NCBI GenBank assembly: GCA_039698035.1
Contig: JBDKSW010000011.1
Coordinates: 186,001-250,000 of the forward strand
Reading direction: 5' to 3'
Length of the DNA: 64,000 nt
Source of the DNA: JAJFUI01 sp039698035
GTDB taxonomy: Bacteria; Planctomycetota; Planctomycetia; Pirellulales; Thermoguttaceae
How positions within the stretch are numbered: the first letter of the stretch is position 1; each line of letters starts with the position of its first letter. The notes under the pieces are model-generated. The model was not told the DNA's origin, ran no database searches, and saw only the letters and a program-made list of their open reading frames with translations. Of the stretch, positions 18,900 to 27,561 are shown piece after piece. The translations under genes and the position numbers were made by a program.

Positions 18900-20014
18900 T
18901 CGCTGCGTTGCTTTGGCCGCACGAGGCCTGGAAACGCATCGAGGTCGAGCGACTCGAACAGCCCGGCGCGCCATCGCTCGATGGCGATTGCGCCCATGAC
19001 GGCGTTGTCCGTGCAGAGTCGCATCGGGGCGATATGCAGCTCGAAATGATGCCGGTCGGCCGCTTCCTGAAGCCGCTGGCGGAGCAACGCATTGGCCGCC
19101 ACGCCGCCGCCGACGCACAGGGTTCGCACGCTGGTCTTTTCGATCGCGGCCACGGCCTTGCCGACCAGGCAATCCACGACGGCCTCTTGGAAGCTGGCGG
19201 CCAGATCGGCAATGATCTGTCTGGGCAGACAACTTCCGTTGGGCCCATCGGCCGAGAAGCTCGCCAGGCCCCGCACCTCGGGCGGAAGCGTCGCGGCTGC
19301 CAAGTGTTTTTCGATCGCGTAGCGGACGGCCGTCTTCAGGCCACTGAAGCTGAACTCCAGGCGGTCTTCTCGCAACAGTGGGCGCGGGAACGAGTACGCC
19401 CGGGGGTTGCCCTCGGCCGCCGCGCGTTGCAGCCAAGGCCCACCGGGGTACGGCAGCCCGAGCATGGCCGCGACCTTGTCGAAGGCCTCGCCGGCCGCGT
19501 CGTCGATCGTGCCGCCGAGAAACTCGAAGTCCAACGCGGTCAGGCAACGGTACAGGCTGCTGTGGCCACCGCTAACAATGAGACCGACGCACGGAAAGAC
19601 CTCGCGCCCGGCCGCCAGCCGACAAGCATAGACGTGCGCCTGAAGGTGATTGACGGCAATCAGGGGCACATCGCAAGCGAGGCAGATTGTCTTTGCCGCG
19701 ACGAGCCCCACGAGCAACGAGCCGGCCAAGCCAGGCGTATTGGCCACGGCCACCGCGTCGATGTCGGCCAGCGTGATGTTCGCCTTGCGCAGCGTCTCAT
19801 CGATCACCGGCAGAATCCGCTCGAGATGGGCCCGCGAGGCGATTTCGGGCACGACGCCGCCAAATCGCTGGTGCAACTCGTCTTGCGAGGCGACCACCGA
19901 CGCCAACACGTCCAGGCGATCGGTCAGAATGGCCGCCGCCGTCTCGTCGCAGGTCGTTTCGATGGTCAGCAGGTTCAATCGGCGGCCGTTCAGGGGAGCT
20001 TGGATGGCGGGCAT
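18896..20014 (-). CDS. tsaD: tRNA N6-adenosine threonylcarbamoyltransferase
   Basis: A 372-residue metalloenzyme of the ASKHA fold that transfers threonylcarbamoyl to A37 of ANN-decoding tRNAs, working with TsaB, TsaC and TsaE. The N-terminal ETTCDETAAAIL signature, the metal-binding HLQAH near residue 125, the ISGGHSSLY motif and the VGGGVAANALLR C-terminal motif are all present. Its 3' end overlaps that of the CHAD gene by four bases in convergent orientation. Confidence 0.95.
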   Translation of the reverse strand: MPAIQAPLNGRRLNLLTIETTCDETAAAILTDRLDVLASVVASQDELHQRFGGVVPEIASRAHLERILPVIDETLRKANITLADIDAVAVANTPGLAGSLLVGLVAAKTICLACDVPLIAVNHLQAHVYACRLAAGREVFPCVGLIVSGGHSSLYRCLTALDFEFLGGTIDDAAGEAFDKVAAMLGLPYPGGPWLQRAAAEGNPRAYSFPRPLLREDRLEFSFSGLKTAVRYAIEKHLAAATLPPEVRGLASFSADGPNGSCLPRQIIADLAASFQEAVVDCLVGKAVAAIEKTSVRTLCVGGGVAANALLRQRLQEAADRHHFELHIAPMRLCTDNAVMGAIAIERWRAGLFESLDLDAFPGLVRPKQRSD

Positions 20015-20117
20015 GTCCGTCTGGCGGAAACGCTTATCGTACCAGCTTTGACGCCCTGCGGCCAGTCGCGGCCAGCGAGCCTGCCAGCCCGCGTGCTACA
20101 CTTGCAAAGGACCGAAA

Positions 20118-20993
20118 ATGAACCGACTTACCTGGACAATGGCCGGCTGCATCGGGTTGATGGCGCTCGTTGGCTCGGCGGCCACCGGCTTCTCGCTCGA
20201 CGGGCTTTCACGCCTGGCGATCGTCGTTGCCATCCTTGCCTTGGCCCGTTGGCACTACCGGCATGTCGAGTCGTTTCGGCTTTGCTTGTCGGCCCTCCTG
20301 GTGTTGGTCCTATTTTCGTCGAGCTTCGTCATCCTCACCTATCTGGGCGCAAGGCTCGCGCCGCCGCTGATCGACAATTGCCTCGCGGGCTGCGACGCCG
20401 GCCTGGGATTTTCAACCGGTCGCCTCGCTGCGTGGCAGCGTCTGCATCCGGCCGTCGGGTTCATACTCGACATGGCCTACAATTCGCTTTTGCCGCAGAC
20501 GGCCGTTACGGTCGCCCTGCTCGGTCTGTTGTCGCGGCGTGAACCGCTCGAAACGTTTCTCCGGCGGATGATGGTGGCCGCGGTCGTCGTGCTCGCGTTC
20601 TTCGTGTTGCTGCCGGCCGAGGGACCGTGCCGCGTGGCGCCCTCGCCAAGCCAGGCCCATTACTTGGATCATTTCTGGTCGCTGCGAAGCGGCGTTCGCA
20701 CCGGCATGAGCCTAACGGACACGGAAGGGCTCATCACGTTTCCATCATTCCACACCATTTGGGCCCTGCTGCTCGTGGCCGCTTGTCCAAGACGCCTGCG
20801 CCCGGTCTCCGTCGTCCTCAACGCGGCCGTCATCGTCGCAACACTGACGACCGGATGGCATTACCTGGCCGATGTACTGTCAGGCGTTGTCGTCTTCTAT
20901 CTTGCTTGCTGGTTGATTCCCGAAACAGAGCGAACGACCGTCGCTGCCTCTGGGCCGGCCGAACTGGCCACCGCCGCCGTTGGCGGCCCGTAG
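20118..20993 (+). CDS. PAP2-superfamily membrane phosphatase
   Basis: A 291-residue protein with about six transmembrane helices. The catalytic PAP2 motifs are visible near the C terminus: FPSFHT near residue 209 and GWHYLADVL near 252. The layout resembles inositolphosphotransferase/PAP2_3-type proteins acting on phospholipid or polyprenyl head groups at the outer membrane face. AAAGGA lies upstream of the ATG. It is followed 50 bases later by a Ser/Thr kinase gene. Confidence 0.8.
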   Translation: MNRLTWTMAGCIGLMALVGSAATGFSLDGLSRLAIVVAILALARWHYRHVESFRLCLSALLVLVLFSSSFVILTYLGARLAPPLIDNCLAGCDAGLGFSTGRLAAWQRLHPAVGFILDMAYNSLLPQTAVTVALLGLLSRREPLETFLRRMMVAAVVVLAFFVLLPAEGPCRVAPSPSQAHYLDHFWSLRSGVRTGMSLTDTEGLITFPSFHTIWALLLVAACPRRLRPVSVVLNAAVIVATLTTGWHYLADVLSGVVVFYLACWLIPETERTTVAASGPAELATAAVGGP

Positions 20994-21043
20994 GTGAACG
21001 CCCCTCGTTTGCCGATCTGGCCCCAAATTGATAGACTGGCATC

Positions 21044-22483
21044 ATGGCGGTCACCACGCCCGACGAATTCTTCGCGGTTCTCGAAAAAAGCAAACTGCTG
21101 ACCCCGTCGCAGTTGGCCCAGGCGAGAACGCTCGTCCACGAGGGCGGCACTCCGACGACTATTGCCAAACTGCTCGCCCGGCGAGAACTCATCACGCGCT
21201 GGCAGGCAGGCCAACTGTTGGCCGGCCGAAGCTCCTTTTATCTCGGCAAGTATCGCCTCATCGAACTGCTTGGCCGCGGCGGGATGGGCAACGTCTTTCT
21301 CGGCCAGCACGTGACGATGAACCGCCGCGTCGCGCTGAAAATCATCTCGCGCCGCATCCGCAAAGACCGGGCCTCGGTCGACCGCTTCCTGGCCGAAGCC
21401 CGAGCCGTCGCCACGCTCGATCACGAGAACATCGTCCAGGCGTACAGCGTCGACAACGAGGGCGAACGGTACTACATGGTGATGGAGTACGTCGAGGGGC
21501 TCGACCTTCAGCGGCTCGTCGAGGAAGACGGACCGCTCGATCCGCGTCTGGCCGTCGAATACATCCGCCAAGCGGCCGAGGGTCTCGATCACGCGCACCG
21601 TCGCGGCATGATTCACTGCGACATCAAACCGTCAAACCTGCTGGTCAACATCCAGGGCGTCGTCAAGATCCTCGACATGGGTCTCGCCCGACTTACCAAG
21701 GGTGACCCCGAATCAAGCGATCCGGGCGTGCGAGTGCTGGGCTCGGTCGATTACCTCGCCCCCGAGCAGGCCATCGAAGGCCCCGACTTCGACCATCGGG
21801 CCGATATCTACTCGTTGGGCTGCACGCTCTACTTTCTTCTCGCCGGTCACGCTCCGTTTCCCGAGGGCAGTCTGGCCGAGCGCATCGTCAAGCATCAGAC
21901 GCAAGAGCCGCAAGACATTCGCCAGCAGCGGCCCGACATCCCGCCCGAGCTGGCCGCCATCTGCGCCAAGATGATGGCAAAACGGCCCACCGACCGCCAT
22001 CAGTCGGCCGCCGAGGTGATCGCCGCGCTTACCGAGTGGCGAACCGTCGCGTCCCTGAAACGGGCCGTTCCATTGGTCACCGCGCAGTCATTGGACGAGT
22101 CGCACGGACTGGAAAGACGATCAACCACGGCCGACGCAACGCCTGACACCGCGGGGGCCGATCGGCCGGTTGGTCGCCCGGTCCGAAATCTACTGGATGT
22201 CTCACCTGCCACCGGCTTGCTGGCCCCAGCTCGCCCGTCGCTCGGTCAGGCCGTGTCGCGACTTTTCGCCACGCCGCGGCGAGCGTTTTTCACCATCTTT
22301 TTCGTGCTGCTGGCTCTGGCAATCGTCGCCATCGCGGTTCTAAGTCACGGTGGCAACGGCCGAACCCACGCGCCCGCGCCGCAGGGCGTGAAAGCTGACA
22401 CGACGAGCCAATCGCCCGAGCCAAGGTCGCCTCGGCTGCCGCCCCCCCTCGACCGGCCGCCAGAACCGGGCGAACCCCACTGA
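21044..22483 (+). CDS. Membrane-anchored Ser/Thr protein kinase (PknB-like)
   Basis: A 479-residue kinase. Residues 1-65 form a short helical domain, then the kinase domain runs ~66-335: glycine loop LGRGGMGNVFLG, ATP-binding Lys in VALKII near residue 98, catalytic loop HCDIKPSN near 190 and DMGLA in place of DFG. The residue before the catalytic Asp is Cys, not Arg, so it is a non-RD kinase. A transmembrane helix lies near residues 415-435, leaving a ~45-residue extracytoplasmic tail. No sensor domain is present. Likely signals together with adjacent genes, but its substrate is unknown. Confidence 0.92.
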   Translation: MAVTTPDEFFAVLEKSKLLTPSQLAQARTLVHEGGTPTTIAKLLARRELITRWQAGQLLAGRSSFYLGKYRLIELLGRGGMGNVFLGQHVTMNRRVALKIISRRIRKDRASVDRFLAEARAVATLDHENIVQAYSVDNEGERYYMVMEYVEGLDLQRLVEEDGPLDPRLAVEYIRQAAEGLDHAHRRGMIHCDIKPSNLLVNIQGVVKILDMGLARLTKGDPESSDPGVRVLGSVDYLAPEQAIEGPDFDHRADIYSLGCTLYFLLAGHAPFPEGSLAERIVKHQTQEPQDIRQQRPDIPPELAAICAKMMAKRPTDRHQSAAEVIAALTEWRTVASLKRAVPLVTAQSLDESHGLERRSTTADATPDTAGADRPVGRPVRNLLDVSPATGLLAPARPSLGQAVSRLFATPRRAFFTIFFVLLALAIVAIAVLSHGGNGRTHAPAPQGVKADTTSQSPEPRSPRLPPPLDRPPEPGEPH

Positions 22484-22490
22484 CCTCCGA

Positions 22491-22519
22491 TTGACAACTG
22501 ACGGACGTCACGGCATATT
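22491..22519 (+). promoter_or_regulatory. Sigma70-type promoter of the DUF3467 gene
   Basis: TTGACA at 22491-22496, 17-base spacer, CATATT at 22514-22519. It starts just after the kinase stop, and predicts a start about 60 bases upstream of the next gene. Confidence 0.5.
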
Positions 22520-22584
22520 GCTAGCGGGCGGTCACCCGGCACACCGTCGAGCGGCCCCAGAAGCCATCCAGGACACGAGTCACC

Positions 22585-23346
22585 ATGAGTCAAGAGTCTG
22601 AACCGTGGCGTGAAGAGCCGATCGATCCGCAACAAGGCGGACAGATGTACTCGCAGAGCCTCAAGCACACATCCGTCGGGGCCCGGCTGCCGGAAAAGGT
22701 CCGCGGGGGAATCTTCGCCACCGGAACGACCATCCTTCAGACCAGTGACGAGTTCGTCATCGACTTTTTGTCGACGATGGTGCCGCCGCAACAGGTGGCC
22801 GCCCGGGTCGTATTGACGCCGAACACGTTCAGGCAGATGATCGTCGCGTTGCAGACGAATTTGGGACGGTTCCAGCAGCAGTTCGGCCGGCTGGTCCCCC
22901 GCGTGCATCCCGAGCAACCTGCCGCGCCAGCGCCCGGCGCATCGCCAGAGGCGATTTCCACCGGCGAGCCCTCGGAACTGGGCCGTGCCGCCAAATCGCC
23001 GCATGTCGAGTCGGCCGATACCCTGGGCGAGACGATGCCCTATGTCGGTCCGGACGCGGGCGCGATGCATCCTGCCCGCCCCGAGCCGCCGCAACAACCT
23101 CGCGTCGAGGACCTCTACGACCAACTCAAGTTGCCGGACGAAATGCTCGGCGGGGTCTATGCCAACGTGGTCATGATCCGCCACACGCCCGAGGAGTTCT
23201 GCTTCGACTTCATCGCCAACTTTTACCCACGGTCGGTGGTGACGTGCCGGGTATTTATGACGGCCGGGCGCGTGCCGTCGTTCCTCGACGCGATGCAGAA
23301 CGCCATGAGCCGCTACCGTCCACACCCGCCGCAGTCGCCGAGCTAG
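22585..23346 (+). CDS. Tandem DUF3467-like protein
   Basis: A 253-residue protein with two copies of a DUF3467-type domain. Copy 1 (residues ~20-105) has the GGIFATGTTILQTSDEFVIDF pattern; copy 2 (~180-250) has GGVYANVVMIRHTPEEFCFDF, and both are followed by an RVxxTxxxxxxFxxAMxxNxxRY-type helix. Most DUF3467 proteins are single-domain and ~100 residues, so this is a fused duplication joined by a Pro/Ala-rich linker. Function unknown. Confidence 0.7.
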   Translation: MSQESEPWREEPIDPQQGGQMYSQSLKHTSVGARLPEKVRGGIFATGTTILQTSDEFVIDFLSTMVPPQQVAARVVLTPNTFRQMIVALQTNLGRFQQQFGRLVPRVHPEQPAAPAPGASPEAISTGEPSELGRAAKSPHVESADTLGETMPYVGPDAGAMHPARPEPPQQPRVEDLYDQLKLPDEMLGGVYANVVMIRHTPEEFCFDFIANFYPRSVVTCRVFMTAGRVPSFLDAMQNAMSRYRPHPPQSPS

Positions 23347-23607
23347 TCCGCAGTTCTCACACAGCCTGGTTCACGACAGAAACGCGCCAAGATCGCTTGG
23401 CAACATCGTAGGTTCCGAAAGGGCGTTTTTCTGCCAGCCCTCGGCGCGCCCCGGCTGAATCGCCAGCCAGCAGGGGGGAGGCAGAGCCCTCAGACCGCCT
23501 TATCTTGGCCTATCTTTGAAAGACGTGGGTTGACCGCCTGGCGTTCCATGAAACCATTAGCGGTAGTCCCGCCCATAATTTCAAGGACCAAAACAAGGAT
23601 ATCTGCC

Positions 23608-24204
23608 ATGAACATCGAAGCACGCAGTTGCGAGGATCGAAAGCGATTCGTCGACGAGTTCCAACACCTCAAGGCCGAGTGGTGCTGGCTCTTCCTGTTC
23701 GGAGCCCTGCTGGTCCTCTGCGGGATGGCCGCCATTCTGTTTCCCATTGTTACGACGGCCATCTCGATCAAGATCCTCGGGATCGTGCTGATGGTTGCCG
23801 GCGTTTCGACCGTTCTGACCTCGTTCTGGACCGGCCGATCGAGTGGTTTTCTCGTCCACCTGCTGGTCGGCATCCTGTACCTGGTCGTCGGCATGGCCAT
23901 TACCGAGGACCCGTTCTTCATGCCTGGGCTGGCGCTGACGCTCTTCCTGGCCACGTGGTTCATCGTGGCCGGCAGCTTCCGAGCGATTGCCGCCCTCGTG
24001 CTCCGCTTCCCCTACTGGGGCTGGGCCATGTTCAACGGCATCGTCACGCTGCTGCTGGGCGTCATCATTTACCACGACTTCCCGAACAGTGGCATCTGGG
24101 TCATCGGCCTCCTGATCGGCATCGAAATGCTGCTCCACGGCTGGACGTGGATGGCCCTGTCGCTGGCCGTTCGACGCATTCCGGCGCCGCCCGCCGCTCA
24201 GTGA
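23608..24204 (+). CDS. HdeD-family (DUF308) membrane protein
   Basis: A 198-residue inner-membrane protein with about six transmembrane helices in three pairs, as in HdeD acid-resistance proteins. The ATG at 23608 is chosen because AAGGA precedes it at good spacing; the frame also continues upstream without family features. A short charged N-terminal tail precedes the first helix. The gene is followed by a strong bidirectional terminator (24239-24295). Confidence 0.85.
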   Translation: MNIEARSCEDRKRFVDEFQHLKAEWCWLFLFGALLVLCGMAAILFPIVTTAISIKILGIVLMVAGVSTVLTSFWTGRSSGFLVHLLVGILYLVVGMAITEDPFFMPGLALTLFLATWFIVAGSFRAIAALVLRFPYWGWAMFNGIVTLLLGVIIYHDFPNSGIWVIGLLIGIEMLLHGWTWMALSLAVRRIPAPPAAQ

Positions 24205-24238
24205 GCGTCGCGCCGTTGAGCGTGTGACAGCTCAAACG

Positions 24239-24295
24239 AAAAAATGGCGATGCGGGAACCGTTTCAAGCAGAGGCGGTTCCCGCCGCCATTTTTT
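24239..24295. terminator. Strong bidirectional intrinsic terminator
   Basis: A long stem: AAAAAATGGCG (24239-24249) pairs with CGCCATTTTTT (24285-24295), continued by CGGGAACCG (24253-24261) with CGGTTCCCG (24275-24283). The A-run and T-run at the ends make it work in both directions, serving the HdeD gene and the convergent gene at 24349-24717. Confidence 0.9.
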
Positions 24296-24348
24296 TGGTA
24301 GGATCGATGGTCGCGATTCGCCGCTGCGTGCCATTCGATTGCCCGCCG

Positions 24349-24717
24349 CTATCGACTCACGCCATTCCAACGCCACGGATAGTAGCCGGGGTTGGCGACC
24401 CAACGCGGCGAGTAGTCGCCGTGGTAGGGATCGATGCTGGTCTGCGGCCGCGAGTTCGACATGCCGAACCACCGCATCGATTCGAGCCGCCTCATCCGCT
24501 GCTCGTTGCGATACTCGGCCTTTGCTCGCACGGCCATTTTGGGGTCGCGGTATTGCCGCGCCGCCTGGTCATAGAACCACATTTCGGGCGTGACCTTCAG
24601 GCTGCCGGACGAAATGGCGCCGTCGACACCAAGCCCGGCGGCCAACGGCCTGTCGGCGCGAGCCGTTCCCACACTGAACAACAGTGGTAATGCCAACAGG
24701 AAAATAAGCCGCTTCAT
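24349..24717 (-). CDS. Small secreted hypothetical protein
   Basis: A 122-residue protein with a clear signal peptide (MKRLIFLLALPLLFSVGTARA, cut after residue 21). The mature part is rich in Arg, Tyr and Trp with repeated R-x-x-E/R patterns and a Pro/Tyr/Trp-rich end (NPGYYPWRW). The ATG at 24717 fits; the frame extends to 24756 without support. The ribosome binding site is a run of eight Gs, AAAAAGGGGGGGG, ending two bases before the ATG. Confidence 0.75.
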   Translation of the reverse strand: MKRLIFLLALPLLFSVGTARADRPLAAGLGVDGAISSGSLKVTPEMWFYDQAARQYRDPKMAVRAKAEYRNEQRMRRLESMRWFGMSNSRPQTSIDPYHGDYSPRWVANPGYYPWRWNGVSR

Positions 24718-25004
24718 GGCCCCCCCCTTTTTATGTAAACGTCGCGCGACCGACAACGGCCGCTATGGAACTTTTCGGCCCAATCCCTGGAATCGGTTGA
24801 GTCTGGATTTGGCAGACGCGGTCAAGCTATTAGAAATCGTGACCGGATAGCAATAAAATGTGAGCATGAAAGTGTTCGGGCGTCGTTTGCCGACCTTGCT
24901 TGAGAGGCAGCTCCGGCGAGCCGCGAAAACTTCGTTGGCCCATGGCCCATGACTTGCTGGACGATCCGCCTTGGACCGGGCATAATGGTGCCCGGATTGT
25001 CAGC

Positions 25005-25316
25005 ATGAATTACGCAGTTTACTCCCTAGCGACGCCTGAGAGCCTGACCGAGCACTTTTGGCGTTCCGATCCCGAGTGGACCATCCTGGCCGTGGCCGCT
25101 TTGGCGATTCTCGTGACGTTGGCGTGTTACATGATCACCAAGGCGCGTCCCAAGGCGGAAGAGAAGAAGCAGGAACCCGAGGCGAGCAAGTGGTTGTCAA
25201 GATTTAGGGAGTCGCACGACCGGGGTGAGCTCAGCGACGAGGAATTCCGAACAATTAAGACAACGCTCGGATCGGAACTTCAAAAAGAGTTAAACGACAA
25301 GGCTGAAAAAGGTTAG
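25005..25316 (+). CDS. Small membrane protein with SHOCT-like C terminus
   Basis: A 103-residue protein with one transmembrane helix (residues ~22-44; TILAVAALAILVTLACYMI) and a charged C-terminal domain whose pattern F-R-E-S-H-D-R-G-E-L-S-D-E-E-F resembles SHOCT. I chose ATG 25005; an upstream ATG (24900) would add ~35 residues of no recognizable family. It lies 162 bases before clpX. Confidence 0.6.
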   Translation: MNYAVYSLATPESLTEHFWRSDPEWTILAVAALAILVTLACYMITKARPKAEEKKQEPEASKWLSRFRESHDRGELSDEEFRTIKTTLGSELQKELNDKAEKG

Positions 25317-25478
25317 GTCCTTCAGGCCGACTCTGCCGGTCCGGTGTGCCGGACTTGCCGGTTCTGAGGTCCCAACCGAATATATCACGGTTGCGTGCAA
25401 ACCGCGGCCGACTAACCAGCGTAGAAATACCAACGCCGGCGATTGGACGAAACAAGCAGGACGCAGAAAGGATCAGGC

Positions 25479-26768
25479 ATGCCGTCAGGACGGGATTTCA
25501 CCAACGGACGCCGCGGAGCCGGCCCCACGAAGAAAAACGCCTTCTGCTCCTTTTGTCGCAAGAGCTACCGCGACGTCGGCCCGTTGGTCGAGGGACCCGG
25601 CGACGTCTACATCTGCGGCGAGTGCATCGACCTGTGCCAATCGATCCTTGAGCAGGAGCGTCGCCGGCGTGGGACGGCCAAGCCACTGTTCAGCAAGATT
25701 CCGACGCCCCGGCAGATTGTTGCCCAGTTGGATCAATACGTGATCGGTCAGGATCGCGCCAAGAAGGTGCTGGCTGTCGCCGTCCATAGCCACTACAAGC
25801 GGCTGGTGCACGAAACGATGGGCAGCGAAGTCGAAATCGACAAGTCGAACATCCTCCTGATCGGCCCCACCGGCTCTGGCAAGACGCTGCTGGCCCAAAC
25901 TCTAGCCCGAATCCTGGACGTTCCGTTCGCCATCGGCGACGCCACGACTCTGACCGAGGCCGGCTACGTCGGCGAAGACGTCGAGAACCTGCTGCTGAAA
26001 CTGTTGCACGCCGCCGACTTCGACATCGAGACGGCCCAGCGCGGCGTCCTCTACATCGACGAAATCGACAAGATCGGCAAGACGAGCCAAAACGTCTCGA
26101 TCACCCGCGATGTCTCCGGCGAGGGCGTTCAGCAGGCCCTGCTCAAGATGCTCGAAGGCACGATCGCCAACGTTCCGCCGCAGGGCGGCCGCAAGCATCC
26201 CGAGCAACAGTACATTCAGATGGACACGAGCAACATCTTGTTCATCTGCGGCGGCACGTTCGTCGGCCTCGACGACATCATCGGTCGCCGTCTGGGCAAG
26301 CGGACCATCGGCTTCACGCAGGAAGGCGTCGCCCACGACCTACTCGAACAGGGCGACCTGCTGGCCCAAGTCACCAGCGACGACATCCTGCACTTCGGCA
26401 TGATTCCCGAGTTGGTCGGCCGGCTGCCGGTCGTCTCGGCCCTGCGACCGCTCGACTCGAACGCGATGGTCCGCATCCTGACCGAGCCGAAGAACGCGGT
26501 GGTGAAGCAGTATCAGGCGTTGTTTGCCATGGAAAACGCCGAGCTGGGCTTCACCGACGCCGCCTTGCGGATGATCGCGGATCGGGCGATGGACAAGGAC
26601 ACCGGCGCCCGCGGTCTTCGCTCGATCATCGAGGAAGTCATGCTTGACATCATGTTTGAGCTTCCCGATCAGCCGGCCGGCAGCCGCTACCTCGTGACCG
26701 ACGATATCGTCTCTGGCCGCGAGCACCTGATGCCTCTCCCGGCCGAGGCCCAGACGAAAACGGCCTGA
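25479..26768 (+). CDS. clpX: ATP-dependent Clp protease ATP-binding subunit ClpX
   Basis: A 429-residue AAA+ unfoldase that delivers substrates to ClpP. The N-terminal C4 zinc finger is intact (AFCSFC...YICGEC, residues ~21-50), Walker A is GPTGSGKTLLAQ near residue 130, Walker B is VLYIDEIDKI, and the IGF-type tail for ClpP docking is not obvious in the translated C terminus. AAGGATC is the ribosome binding site; the longer frame to 25443 lacks support. The neighbour clpP is not in view. Confidence 0.97.
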   Translation: MPSGRDFTNGRRGAGPTKKNAFCSFCRKSYRDVGPLVEGPGDVYICGECIDLCQSILEQERRRRGTAKPLFSKIPTPRQIVAQLDQYVIGQDRAKKVLAVAVHSHYKRLVHETMGSEVEIDKSNILLIGPTGSGKTLLAQTLARILDVPFAIGDATTLTEAGYVGEDVENLLLKLLHAADFDIETAQRGVLYIDEIDKIGKTSQNVSITRDVSGEGVQQALLKMLEGTIANVPPQGGRKHPEQQYIQMDTSNILFICGGTFVGLDDIIGRRLGKRTIGFTQEGVAHDLLEQGDLLAQVTSDDILHFGMIPELVGRLPVVSALRPLDSNAMVRILTEPKNAVVKQYQALFAMENAELGFTDAALRMIADRAMDKDTGARGLRSIIEEVMLDIMFELPDQPAGSRYLVTDDIVSGREHLMPLPAEAQTKTA

Positions 26769-26787
26769 GGCAGGCCTGGAAATCGCG

Positions 26788-27408
26788 ATGGCGGATAGCA
26801 GGCGTCCAAATCGCGCGTGTCGCCGCGAGCCGCCGCAAACCGGTTTCGACTTCACGCTGCACATGCGGGCGCTGTGCGTGGATGTTGTCGCGCGGCTCGA
26901 CCAGCTTGGGCACATCGACATGTCGCGTGTGGCGATCAGCTTCGCGCAGACCCGTCGCGCCGACAACCAAGGGATGTACGCCTCGCTGACGCCGCTGCGG
27001 TTCGCCGGCGGACGGCTGTACGCGGTCCGCCGCAAACGCCGCTGGGGCATGCAACGGCTCTACGACGCCGAGGGCCGCGAGATGCTCTACATCCTCGAAT
27101 TCTATCTGCCGCGGTTTCTCAACCTGCCGTTCCGCGAGAAACTGACAACCGTGCTGCATGAACTGTGGCATGTCGGCCCGAAGTTCGATGGCGACCTGCG
27201 TCGGTTGGGCGGTCGCTGCTACGCGCACGGCGCGTCGCAGAAGCAGTACGACGTGCATGCCGCCGCCCTGCTGGATCGCTGGCTTTCGCTGAATCCCCCC
27301 GAAGCGCTTTACGACTTCCTCCGATCGAACTTCCGCGAGTTGGTCGCCGCGCACGGACGCGTTTTTGGGCGAAAAATCCCCAACCCGAAACTGGTGCCGT
27401 TGGACTGA
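26788..27408 (+). CDS. Predicted zinc metallopeptidase (HExxH)
   Basis: A 206-residue soluble protein with a HELWH zincin motif near residue 125 (LTTVLHELWHVGPKFDGDL), preceded by a hydrophobic strand and followed by a GxxY...H-A-x-x-Q-K segment that may hold the third ligand. No signal peptide. It resembles small predicted metallopeptidases of phage and environmental bacteria. It starts 20 bases after clpX, suggesting a linked proteolysis role (inference). Confidence 0.6.
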   Translation: MADSRRPNRACRREPPQTGFDFTLHMRALCVDVVARLDQLGHIDMSRVAISFAQTRRADNQGMYASLTPLRFAGGRLYAVRRKRRWGMQRLYDAEGREMLYILEFYLPRFLNLPFREKLTTVLHELWHVGPKFDGDLRRLGGRCYAHGASQKQYDVHAAALLDRWLSLNPPEALYDFLRSNFRELVAAHGRVFGRKIPNPKLVPLD

Positions 27409-27483
27409 CCGCTTCGCGGGCCGATGACGCCCGGCTCGGCGCTGCCCGGCGCCGCGTATTCTGTGCAAAAAGGCGGCTGGCGG

Positions 27484-27511
27484 TTGAACGAAAGCGAACT
27501 TGTGCAACAAT
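27484..27511 (+). promoter_or_regulatory. Possible promoter of ruvA
   Basis: TTGAAC (27484-27489), 16-base spacer, AACAAT (27506-27511). Each box matches consensus at four of six positions, so this is a weak call. Confidence 0.3.
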
Positions 27512-27561
27512 AGCGACACCTGCCGCCACGACACGCGAACCCGGAGAGCCCTTGAACCACG

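Noticed and set aside
17832..19547. 571-residue open frame on the minus strand
   Set aside because: Antisense to the CHAD gene and out of frame with tsaD; composition is Arg/Gly/Ala-rich as expected for a shadow.
23386..23401. GCCAAG/CTTGGC hairpin as terminator of the DUF3467 gene
   Set aside because: Six-base stem and no T-run directly after it.
25339..25354. GTCCGG-TGTG-CCGGAC hairpin before clpX
   Set aside because: Too short and no T-run; could be chance in GC-rich DNA.
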